Counted from the first letter of the stretch, positions 35,786 to 47,343 are shown. The stretch: 64,000 nucleotides of DNA from Mactromeris polynyma (GCA_032209605.1 JASFXZ010000037.1:558001-622000), one strand, 5' to 3'. The notes: generated from the sequence alone by a model not told the origin. A program made the numbers and translations.

Positions 35786-36097
35786 TATAAAACATGTACA
35801 CAATATCATTTCAGAAACACAATACTTCAATAAATTATCTATACATACATATCTACCAATGTAGCCTATTTAAAACTTTCACCAATTCACGATAAATATA
35901 TGTATGAAGTATTTCTAATTTTAGGCAACTGGTAAAACAACATTAATTTAATTCAAAAACAAAAATTAACTCTAAAAATAGTTAATTCAATTATGTTATA
36001 CATACAATCATCAATTAACGATACAATAATTAGAAACTAATTGACAAATCTTGTTCTTACAATTTGCTGCGTGTTGGTACACATTATAAGGTATTAT
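35786..36097. other. Unique AT-rich sequence, nothing seen
   Basis: No supported feature. Confidence 0.5.
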
Positions 36098-36325
36098 ATG
36101 GTGGCATATTTCTGCCACCAATTAACTAGATAAATATGTAGTTAACTAGATATTTATCGCGTTAACTACTTAACTCTTATCTAAAATAGATTGGTAAGTA
36201 AGTGCTGGCAGTTGTGGGCACTGTCAGACAATTTTTCGTGTTAAGATATTTATCTGGTATGAACATTTATCGCATAATTATCTAGTTAATTAAGTAGTTA
36301 ACTGGTGGCAGAAATATGCCACCAT
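36098..36325. mobile_element. MITE with self-palindromic ends (GGTGGCATATTTCTGCCACC)
   Basis: The ends are inverted copies of ATGGTGGCATATTTCTGCCA and on into CCAATTAACTA. Each end is itself palindromic (GGTGGCA...TGCCACC). Subterminal ATTTATCG and TAGTTAACTA repeats are also inverted, and the centre is GCTGGCAGTTGTGGGCACTG. 228 bp, non-coding. A different family from the CAGT-ended elements. Confidence 0.88.
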
Positions 36326-36719
36326 AGTATTGTGCTTGTGATTCATCATTATGTTCATGATACAAAATTCACTGACGTGTGAAAAAGAGATGAAAATTAA
36401 ATACACACAAGCTATGTGAATATTTTATTGCGTTGAAATCTTTAATCTTTATCACAATGAATTTAGAATTTTTATAAACTTTCATAAGATGTTTGATCAT
36501 ACAAGCGTATCTATATATATTTAGATAGATCTGTTCAGTTTAGATCACATACATATACTAGTTTATACGCTACACGATATCAATTAATTTAAAACCTATA
36601 TCTTACATAAACAACACATGGAAATAATAATATTATGCCTAAAAAATCTAGGTGTTGTAGTTCAAGTTGTCACAATATAATTTAATTACAGATATCTGGT
36701 CATAGGATACAATTCAGTG
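36326..36719. other. Unique AT-rich sequence, nothing seen
   Basis: No supported feature. Confidence 0.5.
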
Positions 36720-37034
36720 CTCTAGAAATCCACTAGCCCGACGTCCCGGACTAGTCTAATGCTGTATCGGGCTACCAACATTTGATATGAAGCTAGTCCC
36801 GGACTAATCTGTTTTATAGCTAACCAACATCAGCAATTGTTCAGTTGTAAGTTAAACCTTAGAATTTCACAAGCACATACATGTGGTAATTGATTTTATT
36901 GAAGCTATCATTGAGAAGGTTTATTTGTTTCTAAATTGACTGACATTCTCGGACATCTAGCTTCCTATTTTGGACAAGTCAAATTTTACATTTCCGTTAG
37001 TCCGGGACAATTGTCTTTGAAAATAAATCTAGAG
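36720..37034. mobile_element. Possible element with CTCTAGA...GTCCCGGACTA inverted ends
   Basis: CTCTAGAAATCC then GTCCCGGACTAG at the left mirrors TTAGTCCGGGACAATTGTC then TCTAGAG at the right. CTAGTCCCGGACTAATCTG also occurs internally. About 315 bp, no coding frame. Only one copy is visible. Confidence 0.55.
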
Positions 37035-38165
37035 ATCTGAGCATGTTTCATTCATTATCCTAAATCAAAATATCGCATTACTAAAATGCTCCATGGGAAC
37101 TAATGAACAGTCTTAATTGTTGTAATCAAATATGGCAGAAAGAAATACTTAGATTGGAAAGGCCGGCATGCTGGAAGAATGTGATTGCCAATGAAAGCAC
37201 GAAATGTTATTTTAAATACGATGTATTTCAGTAACAAAATGTTCTTGTCATATCTTTAAACGAGTTGTTGGGACGTTATGGTGGTGCTAATGAGATTCAA
37301 GTAATTTCTTCAAACTTTGTAAATGTTTTCTGTTTCGTGTCATTTATTTTGTATGCGATATTCAATCAAGGACGGCTTGAAATCTGTATTCTTATATGTA
37401 ATTTCTCATTTAACACTAGTCAACTTAAGCCAAAGGTTTAACTTGTCTGGGGACCGGATTAAAACTATAATCTCTAGTATGAAAATGCGACGCGACCCAC
37501 AACAAACACCCTGCTTGATCTATTGTACTTTTGTTCGTAGTCATTGCGTGAAATGTTGGATATGAAAGACACCCATTGATACGATTACATTGCGGTGCAT
37601 ACTTCAGCCTTGACCTCCAATTGGTCACTGGGTTCTTTGACGTGGATTAACCTCGGATTTGTGTAAGTGAACTTTCGCTGATATAGGAGTTGAAATAATA
37701 TGTTAGCTGAAACATAGCCATGTCGTTGTGGACAAGCTCGTATTGTCAGGGACAGTTAAATTAAATAAGCCAAAGCAACTTGTCATTGCTTATATAACTT
37801 TATCATAACACAGTATGCACTCACATTTTGCCCAAACTTTGTCCGTTTCAAATTTAACTCACTTTAAGTTATACGCCAATTATTGTGATAGAAAACTGTC
37901 ATTCGTTTATATTTCAATTAATTGTTAGATACCAATTCAATTAAACATAAGCTAATTGCTCATTATCATCCTGGTATCGTTGTGCGGTTTGAGTGTCATT
38001 CAGTCTTCATCAGTACTCGAGCATGCCCACATGAACTCATTTAATTTACATCTTTGACTTATTTCTACAATGATAACACAAATACACATGTTTCCGAGGA
38101 ATGTTGTACGCAGTTGTTTCTCAGTATAGTGTAAAACACATAGAAGACCCTAAATAGCCAAATTA
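37035..38165. other. Unique sequence, no firm gene
   Basis: The plus frame 37323-37565 and the minus frame 37425-37628 overlap and neither is recognisable. Confidence 0.45.
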
Positions 38166-38245
38166 AGTCTCGCGTGGCCGAGATGTTCATCCATTCTTCT
38201 TGGGAGCGAGAGATTCGAATGAGAAACCATTTTAATTACATCTAA
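38166..38245 (+). mobile_element. tRNA-like SINE head, candidate
   Basis: CTCGCGTGGCCGAGATGTTC (A-box-like, close to Ser/Leu tRNA GGCCGAGTGG) is followed by GCGAGAGATTCGAATGAG (B-box-like) at tRNA-like spacing. It does not close a cloverleaf. The tail was not identified. Confidence 0.4.
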
Positions 38246-38820
38246 CCGTGTAGACAAGGAATTAACTTGAAGTTAGGGTTGTGTGTTTGTCGCCTTGTTT
38301 GAATCCCGTAACTTTTTTGCGGTTTTGAGTATTTGGTATCGTTGAAACCGTCTTTCCAAGTTCTTTCTGTCTGTACTTCCTATATTGTTCTGGAATGCAC
38401 ATAGCATTCCATAACCTCGTATGTAACAATTATCTCAAGAGGGTAAAACTTTTAAGTTGTTTTTCTAAAAAATACGAAAATTAAGTTATGGTGTTGTGGA
38501 AATAATGCGACGTTAACAGTTGACTAAAATAGAATCAACTGTTTTTGGGATAGATTTTCATATTGAGCCCAACTTTAGGTAAGTATCGATTGATTTCTAT
38601 ACACATCCAATATCTATATTCTGAGATGTTGTATCAACTACCTGCTTAAAATGAAGGAACACTTACCACGCTAACCGGTTTATTTCTGGAATGTTGGATG
38701 TTTTGTGGACTTCAAGAGAACCTCCTGATCACACGGGGCTTTACTGGGCAGTCGTGTTGTAATAATTCATACTGGCCTGTAAAATCCCGAATGAAGGGAG
38801 ACCGCTACTGGATCACTGAG
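38246..38820. other. Unique sequence with donor-like site
   Basis: CAACTTTAG/GTAAGTATCG near 38577 is a strong donor match, and CACGCTAACC with GTAAGTG on the minus strand lies near 38660. No coding exon could be attached to either. Confidence 0.3.
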
Positions 38821-38822
38821 AT

Positions 38823-39482
38823 ATGGACATATGTATGGCACTAACATACCGTGGATACTTATGGATGTACCTGGATGCATGCGTGGCACTAACATACCGT
38901 GGATACTTATGGATGTACAAGGATGCATGCGTGGCACTAACATACCGTGGATATTTATGGATGTACCTGGATGCATGCGTGGCACTAACATACCGTGGAT
39001 ACTTATGGATGTACAAGGATGCATGCGTGGCACTAACATACTTAGGATATTTATGGATGTACCTGGATGCATGCGTGGCACTAACATACCGTGGATACTT
39101 ATGGATGTACAAGGATGCATGCGTGGCACTAACATACTTAGGATATTTATGGATGTACCTGGATGCATGCGTGGCACTAACATACCGTGGATACTTATGG
39201 ATGTACAAGGATGCATGCGTGGCACTAACATACTTAGGATATTTATGGATGTACCTGGATGCATGCGTGGCACTAACATACCGTGGATACTTATGGATGT
39301 ACAAGGATGCATGCGTGGCACTAACATACCGTGGATATTTATGGATGTACCTGGATGTATGTATGGCACTTAACTACAGTGGATACTTATGGATGTACCT
39401 GGATGTATGTATGGCACTTAACTACGGTGGATACTTATGGATGTACCTGGATGTACGTATGACGCTAACATACAATATATAT
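38823..39482. repeat. 48-bp minisatellite with 96-bp higher-order period, about 14 copies
   Basis: Unit GGATGCATGCGTGGCACTAA, CATACCGTGGATACTTATGG, ATGTACCT. Units alternate between ATGTACCTGGATG and ATGTACAAGGATG, and between ACCGTGGATAC and ACTTAGGATAT, giving a 96-bp dimer. Divergence rises toward the right edge (TGTATGTATGGCACTTAAC). The period divides by three, so long frames stay open on both strands (for example 38823-39506 plus, repeats of YRGYLWMYLDACVALT). I treat them as repeat readings. Confidence 0.95.
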
Positions 39483-39575
39483 TTTAGGATGTGCCTGGCT
39501 GCATGAATGGCGTTAATTTACACCGGGTAATTAAGGATGCACACGGATATATGTATGGCATTGATATTTACGTGA

Positions 39576-39725
39576 ATGGAATCATCTCCAGACGAGTACA
39601 GGCTATTTACATTGAAAGTGAGATTGTGCCATGACGTCTTTCAATCATGCACCTCGGAATCATTAGCAACTGTCCTCATGGTAGCTGTAACTATGGGTTT
39701 CTCCGTAGTGACTCTCGTTCCCTAA
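39576..39725 (+). CDS. Small ORF of 49 codons, doubtful
   Basis: ATG at 39576 to TAA at 39723-39725, directly right of the array. The N-terminal half is polar (MESSPDEYRLF), and the C-terminal half could be one membrane-spanning helix (SLATVLMVAVTMGFSVVTLV). No family, no conservation test and a poor start context (T at -3), so it may be chance. Confidence 0.15.
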   Translation: MESSPDEYRLFTLKVRLCHDVFQSCTSESLATVLMVAVTMGFSVVTLVP

Positions 39726-40532
39726 CACCTAGGGACTAGTTTGGACTAGTACAAGCAACAGCATGTATTACATCTCGCATGTAGTCTGTGGATCTGGTTG
39801 ATATACCCAAATACGGCTGCAACTTAATAACAATTCTGTATAGGTTACAAATCGGACCGAGTGCATGGAAGCGATGTCTGTTGAATAAGGTACTAGTCTT
39901 CTGTATGTACGCAATATTCTTATCTACGGGGATTAATATTGACAGACATTGGGTGTTAAATGACCTTAAAATGTTCGTAAATCACATTCAGATCGGTAGT
40001 TTTTGATACTCTTACTAATTACTCGTGCCAAGCTGTGATCATAAAGACGCATTTCATGAACATTAGATTGATTTTCCGTAGGAAATTATACCAAAGTGAG
40101 GTTTTAGTCAGATCCAAATATCATTCTTTCATCAATACTCAGAAATTATCAGTCTTGATGCTCCAATTTTGCATTAAGTTTCCCGTGGCCACTAGAAGGT
40201 ATTCGGTGCCAAATCGGGGTAAAAGATTTACGTTTACAACTGCATTACAGCTTTTCGGCAATGGTTGTCTTTTGTGTGTGATAATATATCGTATATATCA
40301 CGTCTTCAATATTTTGTTGGCCATGCATACATACCAGTTTTGTTTTAAATGGCTTGATATGCTATTGAAGTAAGGAAGAAGGGTCGAACAAATTATATAT
40401 ATTGGAGATAAGTATTTCAAACCCTTAATCATCTATGTGTTATACATTTATATGGTACTATTTATACTTGTATATGCTATAGATTGAATATTTATTCACA
40501 AAAAAATAATAACCGTAGTAGATGGTAGATGT
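39726..40532. other. Unique sequence with unrecognised frames
   Basis: Plus frames 39788-40006 (72 codons) and 40035-40373 (112 codons) have no domain or splice support. The second is basic and Phe/Leu-rich toward its end. Confidence 0.35.
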
Positions 40533-40806
40533 TTTCCTGTACTAACTTTGGTTTTGGTATTTGCGTATGAGTGTTATGTAAATCAATCAAATCTTACGTT
40601 AACCACCAAGGCAATTTCTCTTCAACCGATCAACGTTTGTAACCTGGACGCGGATTGGTTATAACCTTTCGATAAAGGGTACGTTACTTTTTACCGAAAT
40701 CCATTTTGGATCTAGAGTGACCAGCAATCGTAACATCTCGGCATTTTTTTTATGTTGCACAACAAATATTAACCTCCAAATTGTGCCGACCATCATTTTC
40801 AAGATA
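40533..40806 (+). mobile_element. Dispersed repeat family R1, copy 1
   Basis: Shares TTACGTTAACCACCAAGGCA, ATTTCTCTTCAACCG, GGACGCGGATTGGTTA, ACCGAAATCCATTTTGGATC and CAGCAATCGTAACATCTCGG with copies at 54049-54350 (inverted) and 62826-63128. Non-coding and about 280-300 bp. Class unknown; no clear TIR or pol III boxes. Confidence 0.8.
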
Positions 40807-40939
40807 GTTCTTGTTTATGTTGTTGTTATTGGGTTAAAGATATAGTATCGTTTACTTTCACTATCAAAGTTACTATAAACTGACACTAGTATTGCACAGA
40901 TAACAATAGCGTCATCAATCCAATACCTGAAACAAGTCA

Positions 40940-43138
40940 CACCAACAACAACATCAATGTACATGTTGTAGTGTAGAATGGTTATATACTCAGTGACTGG
41001 TGTCACCCAACAACAACATCAATGTACATGTTGTAGTGTAGAATGGTTATATACTCAGTGACTGGTGTCACCCAACAACAACATCAATGTACATGTTGTA
41101 GTGTAGAATGGTTATATACTCAGTGACTGGTGTCACCCAACAACAACAGCAATGTACATGTCGTAGTGTAGAATGGTTATATACTCAGTGACTGGTGTCA
41201 CCCACAACAACATCAATGTACATGTTGTAGTGTAGAATGGTTATATACTCAGTGACTGGTGTCACCCAACAACATCAATGTACATGTTGTAGTGTAGAAT
41301 GGTTATATACTCAGTGACTGGTGTCACCCAACAACAACATCAATGTACATGTTGTAGTGTAGAATGGTTATATACTCAGTGACTAGTGTCACCCACAACA
41401 ACATCAATGTACATGTTGTAGTGTAGAATGGTTATATACTCAGTGACTGGTGTCACCCAACAACAACATCAATGTACATGTTGTAGTGTAGAATGGTTAT
41501 ATACTCAGTGACTAGTGTCACCCACAACAACATCAATGTACATGTTGTAGTGTAGAATGGTTATATACCCAGTGACTGGTGTCACCCACAACAACATCAA
41601 TGTACATGTTGTAGTGTAGAATGGTTATATACTCAGTGACTGGTGTCACCCACAACAACATCAATGTACATGTTGTAGTGTAGAATGGTTATATACCCAG
41701 TGACTGGTGTCACCCACAACAACATCAATGTACATGTTGTAGTGTAGAATGGTTATATACTCAGTGACTGGTGTCACCCAACAACAGCATCAATGTACAT
41801 GTTGTAGTGTAGAATGGTTATATACTCAGTGACTGGTGTCACCCAACAACAACATCAATGTACATGTTGTAGTGTAGAATGGTTATATACTCAGTGACTG
41901 GTGTCACCCACAACAACATCAATGTACATGTTGTAGTGTAGAATGGTTATATGCTCAGTGACTGGTGTCACCCACAACAACATCAATGTACATGTTGTAG
42001 TGTAGAATGGTTATATGCTCAGTGACTGGTGTCACCCAACAACAACATCAATGTACATGTTGTAGTGTAGAATGGTTATATACTCAGTGACTGGTGTCAC
42101 CCACAACAACATCAATGTACATGTTGTAGTGTAGAATGGTTATATAATCAGTGACTGGTGTCACCCAACAACAACATCAATGTACATGTTGTAGTGTAGA
42201 ATGGTTATATACTCAGTGACTGGTGTCACCCAACAACAACATCAATGTACATGTTGTAGTGTAGAATGGTTATATACTCAGTGACTGGTGTCACCCACAA
42301 CAACATCAATGTACATGTTGTAGTGTAGAATGGTTATATGCTCAGTGACTGGTGTCACCCACAACAACATCAATGTACATGTTGTAGTGTAGAATGGTTA
42401 TATACTCAGTGACTGGTGTCACCCAACAACAACATCAATGTACATGTTGTAGTGTAGAATGGTTATATACTCAGTGACTGGTGTCACCCAACAACAACAT
42501 CAATGTACATGTTGTAGTGGAGAATGGTTATATACTCAGTGACTGGTGTCACCCAACAACAACATCAATGTACATGTTGTAGTGTAGAATGGTTATATAC
42601 TCAGGCACTGGTGTCACCCACAACAACATCAATGTACATGTTGTAGTGTAGAATGGTTATATACTCAGTGACTGGTGTCACCCACAACAACATCAATGTA
42701 CATGTTGTAGTGTAGAATGGTTATATACTCAGTGACTGGTGTCACCCAACAACAACATCAATGTACATGTTGTAGTGTAGAATGGTTATATACTCAGTGA
42801 CTGGTGTCACCCAACAACAACATCAATGTACATGTTGTAGTGGAGAATGGTTATATACTCAGTGACTGGTGTCACCCAACAACAACATCAATGTACATGT
42901 TGTAGTGTAGAATGGTTATATACTCAGGCACTGGTGTCACCCACAACAACATCAATGTACATGTTGTAGTGTAGAATGGTTATATACTCAGTGACTGGTG
43001 TCACCCAACAACAACATCAATGTACATGTTGTAGTGTAGAATGGTTATATACTCAGTGACTGGTGTCACACAACAACAACATCAATGTACATGTTGTAGT
43101 GGAGAATGGTTATATAATCAGTGACTGGTGTCACCCAA
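40940..43138. repeat. 65-bp satellite array, about 34 copies
   Basis: Unit (62-65 bp): CAACAACATCAATGTACATG, TTGTAGTGTAGAATGGTTAT, ATACTCAGTGACTGGTGTCA, CCCA. Length differences come from CCCACAAC versus CCCAACAAC. Each unit contains ACAACAT/ATGTTGT as a short hairpin around CAATGTAC. Copies are nearly identical (mostly single substitutions), so the array is young or strongly homogenised. The left junction lies in CAAGTCACACCAACAACAAC (about 40935) and the right edge at CCCAACACTTAGCG. Confidence 0.96.
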
Positions 43139-43218
43139 CACTTAGCGCTAAAATGTCTGTTTGTATTGGATAATGTAGAACATATAGTAACTTTGACAAC
43201 ATTTGATTGTTTTGCTTG

Positions 43219-43533
43219 GCATCGGTGCCACGTATTTGTAGATATGTAACAGGGATTTCCCTGACGCAGACATCGGTGCCACGTATGTGTAGATATGTAA
43301 CAGGGATTTCACTGACGCAGACATCGGTGCCACGTATGTGTAGATATGTAACAGGGATTTCTCTGACGCAGACATCTTGAGTTTCTGACTCCCTTTTCCA
43401 TTTTCAACGCCTTAAATATTTTTTTGTTTATTAACTGCATATCTGAGACCCTACAAATTTACCAAGGATCCCCAATTTTATCAAACACGAGGGTCCAAGG
43501 ACCCCTAGCTGAAAATTCCTACGGAAATCCCTG
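43219..43533 (+). mobile_element. Dispersed element with CAGGGATTTCCCT ends, copy 2, end triplicated
   Basis: A 51-bp unit (CATCGGTGCCACGTATGTGT, AGATATGTAACAGGGATTTC, CCTGACGCAGA) occurs three times at 43219-43374. The element body then follows (AACTGCATATCTGAGACCCT, AACACGAGGGTCCAAGGACC) to ACGGAAATCCCTGTA at 43533. The body is the reverse of 12150-12371. The amplified unit contains the element's own left end, so the array grew at the junction of flank and end. The minus frame 43148-43375 is a repeat reading. Confidence 0.8.
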
Positions 43534-43550
43534 TATAACTCTTCTTATAC

Positions 43551-44312
43551 CCCCACTCTGAAAAGGGGGGTGATATAGATTTGCCCTTGTTCGTCTGTCC
43601 TTCTGTCCGTCCGTCCGTCCGTCCGTCCGTCCTTCCGTCCGTCACAAAATCTTGTGTCACTCATATCTCTAAAACAATATGAGCCGGAGTCATTTAACTT
43701 TACAGGAATGTTCACCAGCATGTGAAGTTGTGAACCTGGGGTTTCATGTTTGACTGAGCCCAGTAATTGCAAAGTTATGGCCATTGTCTTAGTTAAAATA
43801 TAGCCTACATAGTATGCAATCTTGTGTCACTCATATCTCCAAAATTTTATGAGCCAGAGTCATTAAACTTTACAGGAATGTTCACCAGCATGTGAAGTTG
43901 TGCACCTGGGGTTTCATGTTTTACTGTACTCAGTAAGTGCAAAGTTATGGCCCTTGACTTAGTTAAAATATAGCCTACAGAGTATGCAATATTGTGTAGC
44001 ACATATCTCCAAAAGTATATGAGCTAGAGTTATAAGACTTTACAGAAATGCTCACATGCATGTGTTATATTGCACCTGGGGATTCATAATTAGTTGAACC
44101 CATTACGTGAAAAGTTATGGCCCTTGATTTATTGAAAATATAGCATACATAATGTGCAATTTTGTGTCGCGCATATCTCCAACAGTATATCAGTTACACT
44201 CACCAAACTGTACAGGAATGTTCACCAACCTGTATAGTTGTGCACCTGGGGTTTCGTGTTTGCCTGTGTCTAGTAAGTGCAAAGTTATGGCCCTTGACTT
44301 ATCATCATAATC
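43551..44312. repeat. 170-bp tandem repeat (4 copies) behind a GTCC tract
   Basis: CCCCACTCTGAAAAGGGGGG is followed by a (GTCC)n tract (43590-43640) and then four 170-bp units anchored at 43651, 43821, 43991 and 44161. They share TTGTGTCACTCATATCTC, TTTACAGGAATGTTCACC, CACCTGGGGTTTCATG and GCAAAGTTATGGCCMTTG. Divergence between units (about 10-20 percent by eye) is higher than in the other arrays, so this one is older. Similar GTCC-headed repeats are, to my knowledge, common in mollusc genomes. Confidence 0.9.
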
Positions 44313-45578
44313 AGTACAGTTGTTCACTTGGTAATTTTGATATCCATTCACAAACTATGAGCAGAATAATAGCATTTGCTTTTGCTGGAAGTGGGGGCAT
44401 CTGTGTCCTATGGACGCATTCTAGTTATTTCTTAAATACAATCAGATAATCTGTTTATTTCTCCTCCATATGTGAAGATTTTAACAAACATGACATCATC
44501 ATGAACGAATTAATATATTATAATAATCACATGACATCATCGAACGTCAATGAACATTATAGGAGAAACAAAACACAAACATAACTGTACACTGAATCAA
44601 ACAACATATTGAAACAGAAATGTGCATTATCTAGGTATGAAACATATCAGATAGACAAAATGACAGATTAAGTGTTTCATTGTGATTTCATTAACATGGA
44701 ATACAAAATTGTAACTAGCCGAACATGGATAGGAACTTGCTCGAGTTGTTCAACTACAACTACAGTTTATTGCATTAAAAACATATTAACATGTTTTATG
44801 GCAATTATACAAGATATTTATGACAAAATGCTATTGCAAAATGCTAAGATGTTACATTGCATGTATACAAACATATTATATCAAACTATGAGCATAACAT
44901 TATTAAATTTCTAATAAGATCGGCGTAGAATGTATATTTGGCCAAATTGGTGACAATAATTTTTGATGTTGCTGTCATAAGATTAGACAATTTCTGTTTC
45001 GTGGGCCATGTGTAGTAGTATTTTATATATATTTTGATCTTAAATCAGAGAATTTTGAGCAACGTTCTACAGCTAAGTCATGAGATGATGTTCGAAATCT
45101 TGCGAGAGCAATTCTAAAAGTTAGATAATTTATTCGTTAATTAACCGATGAAACGTTCACACGCTACAATGTCGTTAATGATTTAAACCGATATCGAAAA
45201 GATCATGTTTCTAAATGTTTAAATTAGGGGTTTCTGTAATTGACCCGAGCGAGACAGGGGTGGAAATATTGTTGATAGATTTCATGTTAACTGAAGACAA
45301 GAAAACATGAAATTTATCCAACAATATGATTATAACTCTCTAAGCAAGAATTTATGATTTATTCTTCCGGCATCACGTGACAGAATGAAATAACACGTGA
45401 CAGGTCGCTGGCACAAAGAAAATGAAACATATCCAGGAAAGAAAAGTAATTAGGAAAGAAAAATCATTTCGCGTTATTTTCAATACTTACTGCAAAATTG
45501 AGTGACATTTTAGTGAGAACTGGTTTTGTCAGTTTCAGAATGTACATATAACATGAAATTCCCATGAACGGACGTTCA
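44313..45578. other. Unique AT-rich sequence, no gene seen
   Basis: Frames of 80-95 codons (44162-44449, 44672-44914) are unrecognised. The first of these reads out of the 170-bp repeat. Confidence 0.5.
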
Positions 45579-45957
45579 TACAAAACAGTTTTTGAAGCCG
45601 AACCCTATTGTAATCTAATTCTTCCACCAAGTCATAGGTCGGCTTTAGTAAATTTAGATGTGGTGTTCCGCCAATTAGAATTGAAACTGGCAGATATGAA
45701 AATTTAAGTATATCTGATCGTAAATGTCCCTTCTGTGGTGAAATTGAGACAGAAATTCATGTTTTGTTTCATTGCAACTTATATAGTTGTATACGTACAC
45801 CCCTTGTACAGAAGGCTTTATCTCTTAATCCACATTTTAATAATCTTACTGATGAAGAAAAACTTAAATTTGTTTTTACCAATCAAACAGTCATTAGAAT
45901 TTGTGCCAAAACCTGTCATGATATTTTAAATAGTAGAAAAATTTACATATGTAAATA
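45579..45957 (+). mobile_element. LINE remnant: C-terminal end of ORF2 (post-RT zinc knuckle)
   Basis: A first frame (from 45579) reads YKTVFEAEPYCNLILPPSHR. After a one-base shift near 45655 a second frame continues FRCGVPPIRIETGRYENL, a zinc-knuckle-like CPFC...HVLFHC (C-x2-C-x7-H-x4-C), and an alpha-helical tail ending TCHDILNSRKIYICK before TAA. Arg-rich GRYE followed by CCHC is typical of the end of non-LTR retrotransposon ORF2 in invertebrates. The second frame has a TAG at 45635 if read upstream. The RT and endonuclease domains are absent, so the copy is 5' truncated and dead. Confidence 0.7.
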
Positions 45958-45976
45958 ATGTCCGAATTTTTTTATT

Positions 45977-46000
45977 GGCGCCGCCCATGAGGGCGGGGCC
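45977..46000. other. GC-rich stem-loop just 3' of the LINE stop codon
   Basis: GGCGCCGCCCATGAGGGCGG then GGCC: a 6-bp CCGCCC/GGGCGG stem with an ATGA loop. It stands out against AT-rich flanks. It could be a 3'-UTR structure recognised by the LINE RT; the function is inference. Confidence 0.4.
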
Positions 46001-47165
46001 TTTAATGGAATCACGAAATGTTTGAGACTATGGTAGGAGCATCTATTTATAACTGAATCTATTTTGTTATTAAGGGTTAAATTGCAGTAAATATTACACG
46101 TTACTTTTTGTATTTTTATGATTTAGAAATAAAATATTTTTAATGCATTTGTATTGTCGATTAAATGTCTTTTACAAAGTTAAAACGATATGTTTTTGAT
46201 AGATACTTGCTGATCCCCGAAAAATAGGACGATTCTACATAAACAGCATGTGTGTTAGGTGTTGAAGATAAAATAATAAAAAAATAATTATAAAAAATCT
46301 TCATTTTCACTTTACTTAAATCAATATTAACACAGTGGTACTTGTAACGTGGATATTCATGCAAGTTACGATGTTCAAAAGGAAATACAATCAATGCATT
46401 TCTTGTAGTTAATGTGTGAGTTTTATATTCATACAAGGAGCAGTTGTTCATCAGTTCATCTACGGTCTGACCGGGATGATAAATGATATCTTAAGTAATT
46501 TTTTAATCGTGCATTAGTACCTGTTTTGAAATTCAGTTTTTTATTATCTGCATTTAATTCGTTTTACAATAAAGATTAACGACTGCTCCTTGGTTTTATA
46601 TGTGTAGATAGTAGGTACGTGCAATATATTGTATGACATATTTTTATGTTTTTTAAGAGTTATATCATTATTTCAATGGTTAATAATGTGTGTGTTTATT
46701 TTTAATGTAGTCTCTTATAACTCAAGTTGAGTAGTGATATACATTTTTACCGAAATAATTGTTGTAGTTAGTATTGATATGTATATTAATGATACTTAAA
46801 TAAATAAATATATATATACAACGTGGATTGCATTGACATGAAATTAACCGCTTATTAAACAGTACACGTGATCCTCGTGCCAAAAGTTGAAAATCGTATT
46901 AATCTTCACGCGTGGTCAACCGTGACGATGAACAGGTATTTTCTTTGTGAAAGTCGATAGAGCACTAAGTATAATACTAGAATGACAAAATTTAAGTTTT
47001 CATATAAAACATTTTTCTAAAATTTGTATTTTATTACATGGACGTTTAGAACATTTGTTCAGTGTACATTAACATTAAAATTTGACAAATTCTGGAATTA
47101 TTCTCGTACCTCTGATGCTTCTGGAAACAAAAAATCAGACATTTGCCCAAAAGAAATTGGTATGA
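46001..47165. other. Unique AT-rich sequence, no gene seen
   Basis: AT dinucleotide-rich stretch near 46805-46820. A 96-codon minus frame (46161-46451) has no domain. Confidence 0.5.
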
Positions 47166-47343
47166 CAGTCGGACCTCGTTTATTCGACAACGTTCTATCT
47201 GAATACTAGGTATCATCCAAAATAAACATCAGGTCCCGATGTATCATCTTATGCATGTCGAATTGAAATAGGCTATTCGAAACCATGTAAGATTCGAAAT
47301 AAAATTTCGAACCCGATAAATTCGAATGAACGAGGTCCGACTG
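47166..47343. mobile_element. MITE, CAGTCGGACCTCG family, complete copy
   Basis: Left CAGTCGGACCTCGTTTATTC, right TTCGAATGAACGAGGTCCGA then CTG with TA after it. The left flank reads GA, so the target duplication is imperfect. 178 bp with internal TTCGA repeats. The truncated relative is at 13002-13115. Confidence 0.88.

Noticed and set aside
40940..43138. CRISPR-like direct repeats
   Set aside because: Units are contiguous with no unique spacers, and the genome is clearly animal; this is a satellite. The same holds for all other arrays here.
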